NCBI RefSeq assembly: GCF_013004695.1
Contig: NZ_JABEMG010000019.1
Span: 1-50,333 of the forward strand
Direction: 5' to 3'
Length of the DNA stretch: 50,333 nucleotides
From: Promicromonospora citrea
GTDB lineage: Bacteria > Actinomycetota > Actinomycetes > Actinomycetales > Cellulomonadaceae
Shown piece by piece: positions 22,992 through 33,190 of the stretch. Both the position numbers and the translations under genes were made by a program. Numbering within the stretch: the stretch's first letter is position 1; the number at the start of each line of letters is the position of its first letter. Below the pieces are notes generated by a model that did no database searches, was not told where the DNA came from, and worked only from the letters and a program-made list of their open reading frames with translations.

Positions 22992-23467
22992 GATCGGGCC
23001 TTCCCGTGATCGAGGATCGAGGCGATGAGGTCCGACGTCGAACGGACAGGTGGTCGTTCCACGGTGCACAGCTCCGTCCCCAGTGACTCGAGGTCGGCGC
23101 GCTCCGCAGCACTGAGGAAGGTGAAGCGGCTCGCGCAGAGGTAGCTCGGCCGCACGGCATGGACCGCCTCGGCCACGGCTCCGACGTCGTAGGCAACGAC
23201 GTAGTCCACGCACGCGAAGGCACTGAGGATCTCCACGCGCTCCTCGAAGGACAGCACCGGACGGCCAGCACCTTTCGCTTGCCGCACCGACTCGTCCGTG
23301 GCGAGGCCGACCACAAGGCTGTCGCCAAGACTGCGTGCGGCTTGCAGGGAGCGGACGTGGCGGGCGTGCGTCAGGTCGTAGACACCTTTGGTCAGGGCGA
23401 CTGTGCCGAGCGTCTTGCGGAAGTCCTCGTCACCGAACAGGGATGCAGGAGCCAGCTTCGTCCTCAT
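22988..23467 (-). CDS. Cytidylyltransferase-family nucleotidyltransferase (RfaE2-like)
   Basis: A 159-residue protein with the HIGH-family fold: KGVYDLTHARHVRSLQAARS, VGLATDESVRQAKGAGRP, VLSFEERVEILSAFACVDYV. These match the nucleotidyltransferase domain of RfaE/HldE. The nucleotide-binding motif reads HARH where most members have H-x-G-H; the Gly to Arg change could alter activity. Family members transfer AMP or CMP onto phosphorylated sugars or alcohols. It overlaps both neighbours by four bases, so it is made together with the kinase and 2H enzyme. No sugar-synthesis genes are near. Confidence 0.75.
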   Translation of the reverse strand: MRTKLAPASLFGDEDFRKTLGTVALTKGVYDLTHARHVRSLQAARSLGDSLVVGLATDESVRQAKGAGRPVLSFEERVEILSAFACVDYVVAYDVGAVAEAVHAVRPSYLCASRFTFLSAAERADLESLGTELCTVERPPVRSTSDLIASILDHGKARS

Positions 23468-24129
23468 TCTGCGGCCTCCAGGGTGGAGGCGACCTCGGGA
23501 GCCAACAGGCTCGCGATCGTGGCCAACACGGACCGGGCCGTGTCCTGGACCCGCCCGTCCAGGAGCGCCGTGTCGAGCTCGATGATCAGCAGGCCGTCTG
23601 TTGTCGGCTCCTTCACGAACGTTCGAGCGGCGTCGCGGAGCGCCTCCAGCTTGGTGGTGTTCATGATGCGACCCTCCGCAGTGGTGAGTCGGTTGGCCGC
23701 CTCGCGTTGCAGGCTTATCTCCGGTGTCGTGACGAAGACGAAGCACGCATGGACGCGACTCCGCACGCCCGGCTCACTCGCGATGGCCTCGACAGCCGCA
23801 AGGTGGGAATCGGTGACGAGGCCGAGGGCGTTGAGCGCGCGGGAGAAGATGATCCGGTCGTTCAGGCCACGGTCCAGGAGATGGAAGCGCGGCGGCCGCT
23901 CGTCGGCACCGACGGCGGCGAGGTACTGCAACGCGCTGCCGGCCAGATACAGATTGAGGCTCGCCAGGTCGTTCTTGTCGATCGGCGCATAGCGTCCGCC
24001 GCCATGGAAGTCACCCACCGCCCAGCCCGCACGCCGGATCCGGTGCGACACCACGTCCAGCACCGTCGTCTTGCCGCTCTTGGGCATGCCTGCGAACTCG
24101 ATCACGACATCGCGGGGCAACACGCTCAC
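23464..24129 (-). CDS. P-loop kinase, deoxynucleoside/thymidylate kinase-like
   Basis: A 221-residue ATPase with Walker A GMPKSGKTT after strand DVVIEFA. FHLLDRGLNDRIIFSRAL carries the DRG motif common to nucleoside and thymidylate kinases, and a lid-like Arg-rich helix may be EISLQREAANRL. It probably phosphorylates a nucleoside, nucleotide or RNA end; the substrate is not evident. GTG 24129 overlaps the TPR gene stop by four bases, ATG of the next gene overlaps its own stop. A housekeeping tmk is unlikely given the context and divergence. Confidence 0.7.
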   Translation of the reverse strand: MSVLPRDVVIEFAGMPKSGKTTVLDVVSHRIRRAGWAVGDFHGGGRYAPIDKNDLASLNLYLAGSALQYLAAVGADERPPRFHLLDRGLNDRIIFSRALNALGLVTDSHLAAVEAIASEPGVRSRVHACFVFVTTPEISLQREAANRLTTAEGRIMNTTKLEALRDAARTFVKEPTTDGLLIIELDTALLDGRVQDTARSVLATIASLLAPEVASTLEAAE

Positions 24130-25214
24130 GCAGGACTCTCCTCCGGATCAGGCGGGCGGAACGCTCGCAGGCAGAGGTCCTCAGACGGGTTCTCCCCGCC
24201 CGCGACCAGGTAGAACTCCATGTGGCCGAGCACGGCCTGTCGATTCCGCGCCTCGCTGTACTGTGGCATCTGTTTGGCGATCCGCAGCGCCTTCGCCCGT
24301 GATGACACCGTGCCCCGCGAGTACTCGTGAGCCCACTCGATGACGTCGGCCCATGCCCTCTTCATCTGCCCGGTCCGACGCTTGAGCTGGACGCACTTCA
24401 CGGCCTCCACGAGCAGCGTCTTCGACTCCGCGGTCTCACCCACCCTCAGCGCCATCAGCGCGGCGAAGAACAACGATGTCGGCTCCATCGGCGCCAGCGA
24501 CATCGCCGTCCGGTGCGCTTGGAGCGACTCGTCCCACCTGCCCTGGTCACGCAGCAGCAAACCGAGGTAGTCCCAGCTTTCGTACGACGACTCGTCCGCA
24601 CGGATCGCCTTCTTGATGTGGTCCATCGCGCGATCCGGCGCCTCGTATCGGTAGGCCGTCGCGAGCGCACGCCACGTGCCGGCCGAGTCGGCGTCAACCG
24701 GATCCGCTGCCTCGAGGATCGCCTCGGCGAGCCTGTTCAACCCCTTGTTGATGTAGGAGCGAGCCAGCCGCACCCTGATCCGCCCGTTGCCTGGCTGGAT
24801 CTCCAGAGCCTGCTGGTAGTAGGTGACAGCCCGGTCGTAGTCCGCCTCGATGTACGCCGACTGCCCCTCGTTGTAGAGGTGGGCCGCCAGGACGATCCGC
24901 TCCGACTCCTGCTCGAACGCGCGCAACCGATCATCCAGCTCCCACCGTCTCCGAGCCGCCTCCACGAGCTCGGCCCGCAGGGCATCACGGTCGCGCCGCG
25001 CCTCATTGAGCGTCCGTAGCCCAACCACCGCCCCGACCGCCAGGACGAACGTGATCACGGTGATGGCCGCGAGGGCGACGGCGATCGTCAGGTTCGCGAA
25101 GTCGATGTATCCCGATGGATCAAAGCCCGGCTCCGAGGCGCCCGGCGTAGCGTCGACAACTCCAGGGATCTGCTTTACGCGCGGCCGCGCCGGTACTCGT
25201 CGCTCGGACGACAC
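24126..25214 (-). CDS. Membrane-anchored TPR protein, first gene of the operon
   Basis: A 362-residue protein. A single hydrophobic helix lies at about residues 42-67 (LTIAVALAAITVITFVLAVG), followed by a coiled-coil stretch (LNEARRDRDALRAELVEAAR). TPR repeats fill residues about 105-290, e.g. AHLYNEGQSAYIEADYDRAV then YYQQALEIQPGN, and YESWDYLGLLLRDQGRWDES. The TPR part is likely cytoplasmic and may act as sensor or scaffold for the soluble enzymes encoded downstream. It starts at GTG 25214 and is divergent from jetA across 396 bp. Confidence 0.75.
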   Translation of the reverse strand: MSSERRVPARPRVKQIPGVVDATPGASEPGFDPSGYIDFANLTIAVALAAITVITFVLAVGAVVGLRTLNEARRDRDALRAELVEAARRRWELDDRLRAFEQESERIVLAAHLYNEGQSAYIEADYDRAVTYYQQALEIQPGNGRIRVRLARSYINKGLNRLAEAILEAADPVDADSAGTWRALATAYRYEAPDRAMDHIKKAIRADESSYESWDYLGLLLRDQGRWDESLQAHRTAMSLAPMEPTSLFFAALMALRVGETAESKTLLVEAVKCVQLKRRTGQMKRAWADVIEWAHEYSRGTVSSRAKALRIAKQMPQYSEARNRQAVLGHMEFYLVAGGENPSEDLCLRAFRPPDPEESPA

Positions 25215-25610
25215 CGCCGACGTCGGCGGTCAACACGTCTATGCCCTCCTGGGCTGGTGACGGCCCCGCACGAGTCGCAATGATGTTGCGATGGACTCCA
25301 CGTCGCCACCGTCTGGTCGGCCAGGTCGGCCGCTGGCGGCCCTGTGAGTTGGGCGGCGATGCCACCAGAGAGGTACGTCCCGCCCCTACCACGTTGCGAA
25401 CTTCGTGGTGGCCATCGGCACTCCGCTCGAGGTGCCAACTGCGCCAACGAGATCATCGAAACGGGATTCATCGGCGACCCCAGAATCCTGGCTTGCGGTC
25501 CGCACGAGTCTCGGCCCCGGCAGTTTCCTTGGCGACCGTGGATGACCTGCACGCAGGTCCATCTGCGCGCGCAATACCACTGTCAGTGGCCGCGTCTACT
25601 CTGTCTCCCG
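25215..25610. other. Intergenic region between the five-gene operon and Wadjet
   Basis: A 396-bp region between divergent start codons, without a convincing gene on either strand. It must hold promoters for both operons. I see no clear palindromic operator or terminator. Open frames that cross it are Arg/Ser-rich and lack ribosome binding sites. Confidence 0.6.
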
Positions 25611-27050
25611 ATGGATCTTGACCTCGTCGATCAGCTCCGGGAGCGCCACCCCGCGTGGCGCCTGCTGCGCGCCCGCAACGCCCCTCTCATCCTGTCTTTC
25701 CTCGGCGCGCACTTCATCGACGCCAACCGCGGCCCGACCCCAGCCGGTCATCTGACGGCCGCCCTGGACGACGTCCTACTGGACCTGCATCGCACGGATC
25801 CCGACCGCTACCCTTCGGAGCCCCAGGCATACCTCGACGACTGGTCCGGCACCGAGTCTGGCTGGCTGCGGCGCTACTACCCGGCGGACTCGGACGAGAT
25901 CCACTACGACGCGACGCCCGCGCTCGAACGGGCCTACCGGTGGGTCGAGGGCTTGCAGGCGCGGTCCTTCGTGGGCACCGAGTCCCGCCTGCACACCCTG
26001 GTGGAGCTGTTGCGGCAGATCGTCCACGGCACGCAGGAGGACCCGGCCGTCCGGCTCGCCGAGCTGCAGCGGCGCCGGACGGAGATCGACGAGGAGATCG
26101 CACAGGTCGAGGCGGGGAACGTCGCGGTCATGGACGAGACTGCGGTCCGCGACCGGTACCAGCAGTTCTCCTCGACTGCTCGCGAGCTGCTGTCCGACTT
26201 CCGCGAGGTGGAGGAGAACTTCCGGGCCCTGGACCGGTCGGCGCGCGAGAAGATCGCGAGCTGGGACGGCGGCAAGGGCGGGCTGCTCGCCGAGCTGGTC
26301 GGCAGCCGCACCGACATCGCCGCCTCCGACCAGGGGCGCAGCTTCCAGGCGTTCTACGACTTCCTGCTCAGCGAGGACCGCCAGGACGAGCTGGCCGGCC
26401 TTCTCGCCCAGGTGCAGGCGATCCCGAGGATCGGCGCGGACCAGCGGCTGCGCACCGTGCACCACGACTGGTCCGACGCCGCCGAGCGCACTCAGCAGAC
26501 CGTCCGCAACCTGTCCGAGCAGCTGCGCAGGTTCCTCGAGGACCGCGTCTGGCTGGAGAACCGGCGCGTCCTCGACCTCGTCCGCTCCATCGAGGCGACC
26601 GCCATAGCGGTCCGCAACGCGCCTCCGCCGGACTCATCAGGGGTCGGCCTCGAGGTCGACCAGCCCGGGGTCGCCGTCGCGCTCCCGTTCGAACGCCCCC
26701 TGTACGACACGGTCCCGGCGTCGGCAGTGGACAGCCTGATCGCACCCGAGGAGCCCGACCCCGTCGAGATCGACGCCCTGCTGGAGCAGCGGTTCGTGGA
26801 CACCGCGCGCCTGGTCGACAACATCCTTGCCGTGGTGCCGCCGCGTAGCACCGCCGTCCTCAGCGACGTCGTGCTGATGTACCCGGTCGAGCAGGGCGTC
26901 GCCGAGATCGTGGGCTACCTGTCGCTCGGCGACCAGGAGCAGGTCGCGGTCGACGTGGACGACACCGAGCAGATGGTCGTCGAGTACACCGACCCGGACG
27001 GCGTCCCGCGCCGGGTCACGATGCCGAAGGTGACGGTGACCCGCCGATGA
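25611..27050 (+). CDS. jetA: Wadjet protein JetA (DUF3375)
   Basis: A 479-residue protein matching DUF3375: it opens with LVDQLRERHPAWRLLRARNA and PLILSFLGAHFID, then ALERAYRWVEGLQARSFVGTESRLHTL, and a long helical middle (LAELQRRRTEIDEEIAQVEAGN). In Wadjet it is the MukF-like kleisin-associated subunit that with JetB and JetC forms a loop-extruding complex which recognises small circular DNA. ATG 25611 is chosen because homology begins there. It is first of a four-gene operon, stop overlapping the jetB start by four bases. Confidence 0.9.
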   Translation: MDLDLVDQLRERHPAWRLLRARNAPLILSFLGAHFIDANRGPTPAGHLTAALDDVLLDLHRTDPDRYPSEPQAYLDDWSGTESGWLRRYYPADSDEIHYDATPALERAYRWVEGLQARSFVGTESRLHTLVELLRQIVHGTQEDPAVRLAELQRRRTEIDEEIAQVEAGNVAVMDETAVRDRYQQFSSTARELLSDFREVEENFRALDRSAREKIASWDGGKGGLLAELVGSRTDIAASDQGRSFQAFYDFLLSEDRQDELAGLLAQVQAIPRIGADQRLRTVHHDWSDAAERTQQTVRNLSEQLRRFLEDRVWLENRRVLDLVRSIEATAIAVRNAPPPDSSGVGLEVDQPGVAVALPFERPLYDTVPASAVDSLIAPEEPDPVEIDALLEQRFVDTARLVDNILAVVPPRSTAVLSDVVLMYPVEQGVAEIVGYLSLGDQEQVAVDVDDTEQMVVEYTDPDGVPRRVTMPKVTVTRR

Positions 27051-27640
27051 GGACCCCGGAGGAGCAGGCGATCGGCACGGCCGTGATCGGCCTGATGCGT
27101 GGCGTCGTGTACCGCGAGTCGGACGAGACCAGGTGGGTGGCGCTGGGCCGTCATGCGGGGCCGGTGCGCGACCACTTCGCTGCCATCGGCGTCGATGTGG
27201 TGATCGACGACGTCGAGGGTTACGCCTACCTGCGCGCCCGAGAGGCGGAGGATGGCGAGGAGCCGCTCCCCCGCCTGGTCAACCGGCGTGCCCTGACCTA
27301 CAACGTGAGCCTGCTGCTCGTGCTGCTGCGCAAGCGCCTCGCCGAGTTCGAGGCGACGGGCGGCGAGGGTCGCCTCGTCCTGAGCCGCGACCAGATCGTC
27401 GAGATGCTGCGTGTCTTCCTCGCGGAGTCGACCAACGAAGCACGTGTCCTGGACCAGGCGGTGCGGACGATCGGCCAGGTCAGGGACCTGGGCTTCCTCC
27501 GCGAGCTGCGAGGCCAGACAGACCTGTGGGAGGTGCGCCGCGTCCTGAAGGCATATGTCGACGCATCGACCATGGGCGACTTCGACGCGAAGCTCACCGA
27601 GTACGCGAACGCTCAGACGGGAAGCGGGTCCGATGACTGA
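27047..27640 (+). CDS. jetB: Wadjet protein JetB (DUF4194)
   Basis: A 197-residue DUF4194 protein, the MukE-like subunit. Typical blocks are [45 protein letters not shown], and the winged-helix part [21 protein letters not shown] followed by LGFLREL. It links JetA to the JetC ATPase. It starts within an ATGA overlap with jetA and its end overlaps jetC by eight bases, showing strict co-translation. Confidence 0.9.
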   Translation: MRTPEEQAIGTAVIGLMRGVVYRESDETRWVALGRHAGPVRDHFAAIGVDVVIDDVEGYAYLRAREAEDGEEPLPRLVNRRALTYNVSLLLVLLRKRLAEFEATGGEGRLVLSRDQIVEMLRVFLAESTNEARVLDQAVRTIGQVRDLGFLRELRGQTDLWEVRRVLKAYVDASTMGDFDAKLTEYANAQTGSGSDD

Positions 27641-30600
27641 CGCACTGTTCTCGGCGGTGGAGGTCGAGTCGACGGACAAGCTCACCGGCTACCGCCTGCA
27701 ACGCATCGAGGTCTACAACTGGGGAACGTTCCACAAGCACGTGTGGTCGCTCTCGCCGGCAGGGCAGACGTCCCTGCTGACCGGCGACATCGGCAGCGGC
27801 AAGTCCACCCTGGTCGACGCCGTGACGACCCTGCTGCTGCCGGCCAACCGCATCGCGTACAACAAGGCGGCGGGGGCCGACAGCAAGGAGCGCACGCTGC
27901 GGTCGTACGTGCTGGGCCACTACAAGTCGGAGCGCAACGAGACCACTGGTGCATCGCGACCCGTCGGCCTGCGCGATCACACGTCGTACTCGGTGATCCT
28001 GGGTGTCTTCGGCAACGCCGGGTTCGACGAGACCGTGACGATCGCTCAGGTCTTCCACCAGCGGGACCGCACCGGTCAGCCCGACCGGTTCTTCGTCACC
28101 GCGCAGGCAGACCTCTCGGTCGACCCCGACTTCAGCGGTTTCGGCGCCGACCTGAAGGCCCTCAGATCCCGGCTGCGCGCGGCGGGTGCGCACGTCGACA
28201 CGACGTTCCCCGAGTACTCCCGGCGGGTACGACGGCTGCTCGGGATCCGTTCGGAGCAGGCGATGGAGCTGTTCCACCAGACGGTCTCGATGAAGTCGGT
28301 GGGCAACCTCAACGAGTTCGTCCGCGGCCACATGCTGGAGCCTGCCGACGCCGCCAGCCGTGTGAGCGGCATGGTCGACCACTTCGAGAACCTCACGAAG
28401 GCGCACGAGGCCGTCCGCCGAGCGACCGAGCAGCTCGCTGCTCTCGACCCGTTGATCGACTCCTGCGACCGCTACGAGGAAGCCGTCGAACGGCACAGGT
28501 CCCACGTCCGCCAGCGGGACGCCGTCGCCCCCTACCTCGCCGAACGGGCCGCAGCAATCCTCACGGCCACACTTGACCGTGATCGCACCACTCTGACCGC
28601 CCGCGAGGGCGAGCAGCGGGACCTGGAACGTGAGCGGCGGTCGCTCGCCCCGCAGCGGGACCGCCTCGTGGGCGAGCGGCAGAACGCGGGCGGTGACCGC
28701 CTCGGCGAGCTGGAGGAGGCGATCCCGAAGGCCAAGCAGATGCTCCAGGACCGCACCGTCCGTCGTCAGGCCTACGCGCTCCTGCTCGACCAGGCGAGCC
28801 TCGACGACGTCACGACGGCGGCGGACTTCGCGGGCCGCATGGCCGACGTCGCAGCCCGCCGCGAAGGGCTCAAGGACGAGCGTGGCCGGATCGACGGTGA
28901 CAGGCGGCCCCTGCTGGAGCGCCACTCCGAGATCAACCGCAGGGGCGCTGCGTTGCTCAAGGAGATCTCCGGGCTGGAGCGCCGGCGCAACAACCTTCCC
29001 GGCCGCCTGGTCGAGCTGCGCGAACGGCTGTGCACCGAGCTGGGCCTCGACGAGGCGGACCTGCCGTTCGCGGGCGAGCTCGTCGACGTGCGCGACCAGC
29101 ACGCGCAGTGGCGCGGTGCCGCGGAGCGGGTCCTGCGTGGTTTCGCGCAGAACCTCCTGGTGCCCCAGCGCCTGTATGAAGACGTGACCGGCTGGGTCAA
29201 CGCCAACCACCTCGGCACCCGGCTGGTCTACCTGCGCGTCGCGGAGCGCCGGGTCCCCTCCCGGCCGGCGGACCGCGGGCCGGGGCTCCGCCTGTACGAC
29301 GTCCTGGAGGTCGAGGACGGCGGCTTCGCCGGCTACCTGGCGGCCGAGCTGGCGCACCGGGCCGACCACCGGTGCGTCGACGACGTCGGCCAGCTGCGCC
29401 GGGAGGATCGTGCCGTCACACGTGAGGGTCTGGTCAGGGACCGCGACCGGCACGAGAAGGACGATCGCAGCCGCGCGGACGACCCCCGCACCTGGGTGCT
29501 CGGTCGCGGCAGCGAGCAGAAGATCAAGGCGCTCAACGCCGAGGCCCGCACGCTCCAGGGAGAGCTGACCGGCATCAACGGCCAGCTCACTGCGCTGGAC
29601 ACGCGGCGGAACGCCCTTGACGACAGCGCCGCCGCGCTCGCTGGCCTGGCCCAGTACACGACCTGGCGCGAGGTCGACGTGGACGAGGCCCGCGACGCCC
29701 TGACGGCTCTCACCGGCGAGCGCGACCGTCTGGTGGCCGGATCGTCGCGGCTGACGGAGATCGACCGACAGCTCAGCGAGCTCGCCGAGCGGGAAGACAA
29801 GCTGACCCAGCGAATCGGCAGCGTCGGCGAGACGATCGGCGGCCTCAAGAGCGACGTCACGGCCGCGCAGCGCCGCCTCGACCGGGAACGCTCCACCCTC
29901 GACGCGCTCGACGAGGCCGCTCTCGCGGATGCCCGCGCCTGCTACCCGTTGCTCGAGGAGCGGCTGGGTCGCAAGGTGCCGGCCACGATCGACGAGTGCG
30001 ACGCGACCGCCGCGACGCTCCCGCGCGCCATCAACGCGGCCGTCGACGACGCACAGCGCCAGATGAACGGCTACGTGACCAGCATCCAGCAGCAGATGTC
30101 CGAGGTCCGCCGACGCTGGCCCGAGGCGACCACAGAGATGGACGCCAACGTCGCGGCGATCGGCGAGTACCGGAGCCTGCGGGACCGGGTGCGCCGGGAC
30201 GACCTGCCGCGGTTCGAGGCCGAGTTCAAGCACCAGCTCAACACCAACGCCGTCCGCGAGCTGACCCAGTTCTTCTCCTGGCTGCGCCGGCAGGCCGAGC
30301 AGATCGGTGACCGGGTGGAGCGGATCAACGAGGCACTCTCGGCGATCGACTACAGCCCCGGCCGGATCGTGCGCCTGGTCGCGGAACCCACGCCGAACCA
30401 GGAGATCAAGCAGTTCCGGTTCGACCTGCGTGCCGCGACCACGAACGTGCTCAGCCCGGACGACGCGTACACGGAGCAGCGGTTCGAGGAAGTGCGCCGC
30501 ATCATCGAACGGTTCCGCGGCCGAGAGAACCACGCCGACAGCGACAAGGCGTGGACCCGACGGGTGACGGACGTGCGCAACTGGTTCACGTTCGCCGCCT

Positions 30601-31013
30601 CCGAGCAGGACCGGGAGACGGGTGTCGAGCACGAGCACTACACCGACTCCGACGGAAAGTCCGGCGGGCAGAAGGAGAAGCTCGCCTACACGATCCTGGC
30701 CGCGTCGCTCGCCTACCAGTTCGGCCTGGAGTGGGGCGCCGAGGCCTCGCGCGACTTTCGCTTTGCCGTCATCGACGAGGCGTTCGGCCGTGGCTCGGAT
30801 GCCTCGACCCGGTACGCGCTCGGGCTGTTCGCCAAGCTCGGCCTCCAGCTGCTGATCGTGACCCCGCTGCAGAAGGTGCACGTGATCGAGCCGTACGTGC
30901 ACTCCATCGGATTCGTCGACAACCCGACCGGTGCCTCCTCCCGCGTGCACACCCTCACCATCGAGGAGTACCACGAGCGGCGGCGCGAGCACGCCGGGCA
31001 GGGAGGCGCGTGA
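27633..31013 (+). CDS. jetC: Wadjet SMC-like ATPase JetC
   Basis: A 1,126-residue MukB/SMC-like ATPase. Walker [10 protein letters not shown] is at residues 51-59 after [20 protein letters not shown]. Long coiled-coil arms (about 270-500 and 640-950) enclose a hinge region. The C-terminal head has the signature [20 protein letters not shown] (about 1010) and Walker [15 protein letters not shown] (about 1045). It is the motor that extrudes DNA loops before cleavage by JetD. Length and motif order are complete, with no frame disruption. ATG 27633 lies inside the jetB end. Confidence 0.93.
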   Translation: MTDALFSAVEVESTDKLTGYRLQRIEVYNWGTFHKHVWSLSPAGQTSLLTGDIGSGKSTLVDAVTTLLLPANRIAYNKAAGADSKERTLRSYVLGHYKSERNETTGASRPVGLRDHTSYSVILGVFGNAGFDETVTIAQVFHQRDRTGQPDRFFVTAQADLSVDPDFSGFGADLKALRSRLRAAGAHVDTTFPEYSRRVRRLLGIRSEQAMELFHQTVSMKSVGNLNEFVRGHMLEPADAASRVSGMVDHFENLTKAHEAVRRATEQLAALDPLIDSCDRYEEAVERHRSHVRQRDAVAPYLAERAAAILTATLDRDRTTLTAREGEQRDLERERRSLAPQRDRLVGERQNAGGDRLGELEEAIPKAKQMLQDRTVRRQAYALLLDQASLDDVTTAADFAGRMADVAARREGLKDERGRIDGDRRPLLERHSEINRRGAALLKEISGLERRRNNLPGRLVELRERLCTELGLDEADLPFAGELVDVRDQHAQWRGAAERVLRGFAQNLLVPQRLYEDVTGWVNANHLGTRLVYLRVAERRVPSRPADRGPGLRLYDVLEVEDGGFAGYLAAELAHRADHRCVDDVGQLRREDRAVTREGLVRDRDRHEKDDRSRADDPRTWVLGRGSEQKIKALNAEARTLQGELTGINGQLTALDTRRNALDDSAAALAGLAQYTTWREVDVDEARDALTALTGERDRLVAGSSRLTEIDRQLSELAEREDKLTQRIGSVGETIGGLKSDVTAAQRRLDRERSTLDALDEAALADARACYPLLEERLGRKVPATIDECDATAATLPRAINAAVDDAQRQMNGYVTSIQQQMSEVRRRWPEATTEMDANVAAIGEYRSLRDRVRRDDLPRFEAEFKHQLNTNAVRELTQFFSWLRRQAEQIGDRVERINEALSAIDYSPGRIVRLVAEPTPNQEIKQFRFDLRAATTNVLSPDDAYTEQRFEEVRRIIERFRGRENHADSDKAWTRRVTDVRNWFTFAASEQDRETGVEHEHYTDSDGKSGGQKEKLAYTILAASLAYQFGLEWGAEASRDFRFAVIDEAFGRGSDASTRYALGLFAKLGLQLLIVTPLQKVHVIEPYVHSIGFVDNPTGASSRVHTLTIEEYHERRREHAGQGGA

Positions 31014-32233
31014 GCGGCCGGGCGGTGCGTCCGGCCAAGCGCTGGACGGCGCCGTCGGACATCGCGGCGAAGGTGCGGCGCCGGTGGGACGACGGCGCGC
31101 TGTTGCGCGCCTTCGCGGCGGGCGACCCGTTCCCGGTGCTCGATGTCCCGGTCCACGGCCCGTCCGCCGCAGACCTCGGTGAGCGCTTCGACGAGGCGCG
31201 CGACTGGCTGGCGGCCTTGGACGCCGGCTCACGTGGCGGCCGGGCGTACGACCTGGTCAGCACGAGCGTCGGCGGCCGGGATCTCGGCCGCACCGAAGTT
31301 CCGGGACGCGCGGTGGTCACGTCGTTCGACCAGGCCTGGCGCCTGCTCGGCGTCCTCGACGACGTCGCCGCATTCGGCCGCGTGCTCACGACCGCCGACG
31401 CCCTCCTGCCCGACGCCGCCGTCCGCACCTGGGTGCTGGACAAGCCTCTGCGGGCCCTGGCACTGGAACCAGAGTGGCCGGCGATCACCGCCGCCTACCG
31501 GTGGCTACGGGACAACCGCGGCTCCGGCAGGTACCTGCGCCAGGTCGACGCACCTGGCGTGGACACCAAGCTGGTCGAGCGACACCGGGCTGTCCTCGCG
31601 GAGCTGCTCGGCGTCAGCTCGCGGGCCGCCGGCTTCATCGCCGACCTCGGCCTGTCCGGCAAGCCCACGGTGGTCCGGCTGCGCTGCGCACCCGGCCTAC
31701 TCGGCCTGCCCGACGTCGTGACGGACGTGACGCTGCGCCTGGACGAGGCCCGGCAACTCGCTCCCCGTGTCGTTACGCAGGCACTGATCGTGGAGAACGA
31801 GATCACCTACCTGAGCGTGCCGGTCCCTCGCGGCGGGCTGGTCCTGTGGGGCAAGGGGTTCGACGTCGACCAGCCAGCCTCGCTCCCCTGGCTCCGGAAC
31901 ACCGACGTGACCTACTGGGGCGACCTCGACACCCACGGGTTCGCGATCCTCGACCGCTTGCGCGCGTGGCTCCCGCAGGCGCGCTCGGTGCTGATGGACC
32001 GGGACACCCTCCTGGCCCACGAGGGCCGCTGGGGACGGGAAGAACGTCCGACGTCGGCCGCGCTCACCCGCCTGACCGACGCCGAAGCGGCGGTCTATGC
32101 CGACCTCGTCAGCGACCGGTACGGGGCACGGGTTCGGCTGGAGCAGGAGCGGATCGACTGGGCGTGGGCGTCCCACCGGCTGCCGGCCGGACACACCGGC
32201 GGGGTACCCGGGGAACTCCGTCTGCGCAGGTGA
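31010..32233 (+). CDS. jetD: Wadjet nuclease JetD (DUF3322/DUF2220)
   Basis: A 407-residue protein, started by GTG 31010 in a GTGA overlap with jetC. The N-terminal part ([20 protein letters not shown]) matches DUF3322. The C-terminal DUF2220/TOPRIM domain shows the acidic residues expected for metal-dependent cleavage: [14 protein letters not shown], then [20 protein letters not shown] and [15 protein letters not shown]. This is the topoisomerase VI-like nuclease that cuts the trapped plasmid. It completes the jetABCD set in the order of type I systems. Confidence 0.92.
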   Translation: MSGRAVRPAKRWTAPSDIAAKVRRRWDDGALLRAFAAGDPFPVLDVPVHGPSAADLGERFDEARDWLAALDAGSRGGRAYDLVSTSVGGRDLGRTEVPGRAVVTSFDQAWRLLGVLDDVAAFGRVLTTADALLPDAAVRTWVLDKPLRALALEPEWPAITAAYRWLRDNRGSGRYLRQVDAPGVDTKLVERHRAVLAELLGVSSRAAGFIADLGLSGKPTVVRLRCAPGLLGLPDVVTDVTLRLDEARQLAPRVVTQALIVENEITYLSVPVPRGGLVLWGKGFDVDQPASLPWLRNTDVTYWGDLDTHGFAILDRLRAWLPQARSVLMDRDTLLAHEGRWGREERPTSAALTRLTDAEAAVYADLVSDRYGARVRLEQERIDWAWASHRLPAGHTGGVPGELRLRR

Positions 32234-32290
32234 CGGCCCCTGCCGATAAGGTTTCGGCTCTCGATGCCCCCCGAACCGGAGCCTTCCACA

Positions 32291-33148
32291 GTGAGCGAGT
32301 ACCAGTTCTACGAGTTCCTCGCGGTCGACAGGCCGCTGACTGCTGACCAACAGGCCTCGGTGCGGGCGTTGTCGACGCGGGCACGGATCACGTCCACCTC
32401 GTTCGTGAACGAGTACGAATGGGGCGACTTCAAGGGCTCTCCGGACGAGCTCGTGCGCAAGTACTACGACCTCCACCTGTACTACGCGAACTGGGGCACG
32501 CGACGCCTGGTGCTCAAGATCCCGGCGGTCGCGCTGTCCGGGGTGGATCTGGACCAGTACGTCGTCGGCGAGCACATGGACGCCCGCCGGTCCGGGAAGA
32601 ACCTGATCCTGGACCTCGGCTCCGAGGGCGATACCGAGGACTACTGGGACGAGGACGAGGAATGGACGATCGGCGGCTTCGCGGCGTTGCGGGCCGAGCT
32701 GCTCGACGGCGACCTCCGGCCTCTGTACCTCGTGTTCCTTGCCGCGATCGGCGTGTGGGCGATCGACGAGGACGCGTTCGACTACGCCGACGGGGACGTC
32801 CTTGAACCTCCTGTCCCAGATGGACTCGGAGAGCTGACCGGGGCGCAGCAGGCACTGGCCGCCTTCCTCCGCCTGGACACCGACCTCCTGGCCGAGGCGG
32901 CAAGCACGAGCCGGCCCCGCGACGCCGTCGGGCAGCCCGCCCCGCGGGAATGGGTGACCGCGCTGCCCACGAAGGTGAAGGACGACGCGCTGGTCGCGCT
33001 GCTGGCGGGCGACCATGCCGCGGCGAGAGCCAGGCTGCTGCGCCGGCTCGGCGGTACTGCCTCGAACACGGCGGCCGAAGGTACGCGCACGATCGGTGAG
33101 CTCCTGGACGCTGCCGCGAAGCGCAAGCAGGAAAGAGACGAGCTCTGA
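32291..33148 (+). CDS. Conserved hypothetical protein following Wadjet
   Basis: About 285 residues from GTG 32291 (GGAG ten bases upstream); an ATG at 32264 is possible. The N-terminus (SEYQFYEFLAVDRPLTADQQ, ARITSTSFVNEYEWGDFKGS, YYDLHLYYANWGTRRLVLKIP) belongs to a conserved but unnamed family that, from general knowledge, is often fused or adjacent to SWIM-like or plasmid-associated genes. No catalytic motif was recognised. It lies 57 bp after jetD on the same strand and 42 bp before a pRiA4b ORF-3-like gene, so may be transcribed with Wadjet. Confidence 0.7.
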   Translation: MSEYQFYEFLAVDRPLTADQQASVRALSTRARITSTSFVNEYEWGDFKGSPDELVRKYYDLHLYYANWGTRRLVLKIPAVALSGVDLDQYVVGEHMDARRSGKNLILDLGSEGDTEDYWDEDEEWTIGGFAALRAELLDGDLRPLYLVFLAAIGVWAIDEDAFDYADGDVLEPPVPDGLGELTGAQQALAAFLRLDTDLLAEAASTSRPRDAVGQPAPREWVTALPTKVKDDALVALLAGDHAAARARLLRRLGGTASNTAAEGTRTIGELLDAAAKRKQERDEL

Positions 33149-33190
33149 CCGTGTGGAGCACCTCTCCACCGTGGTCGGTACCGTGACCGG

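Noticed and set aside
27594-31232. A 1,212-codon open frame on the minus strand
   Set aside because: It is antisense to jetC, with composition typical of GC-driven open frames; jetC has all SMC motifs.
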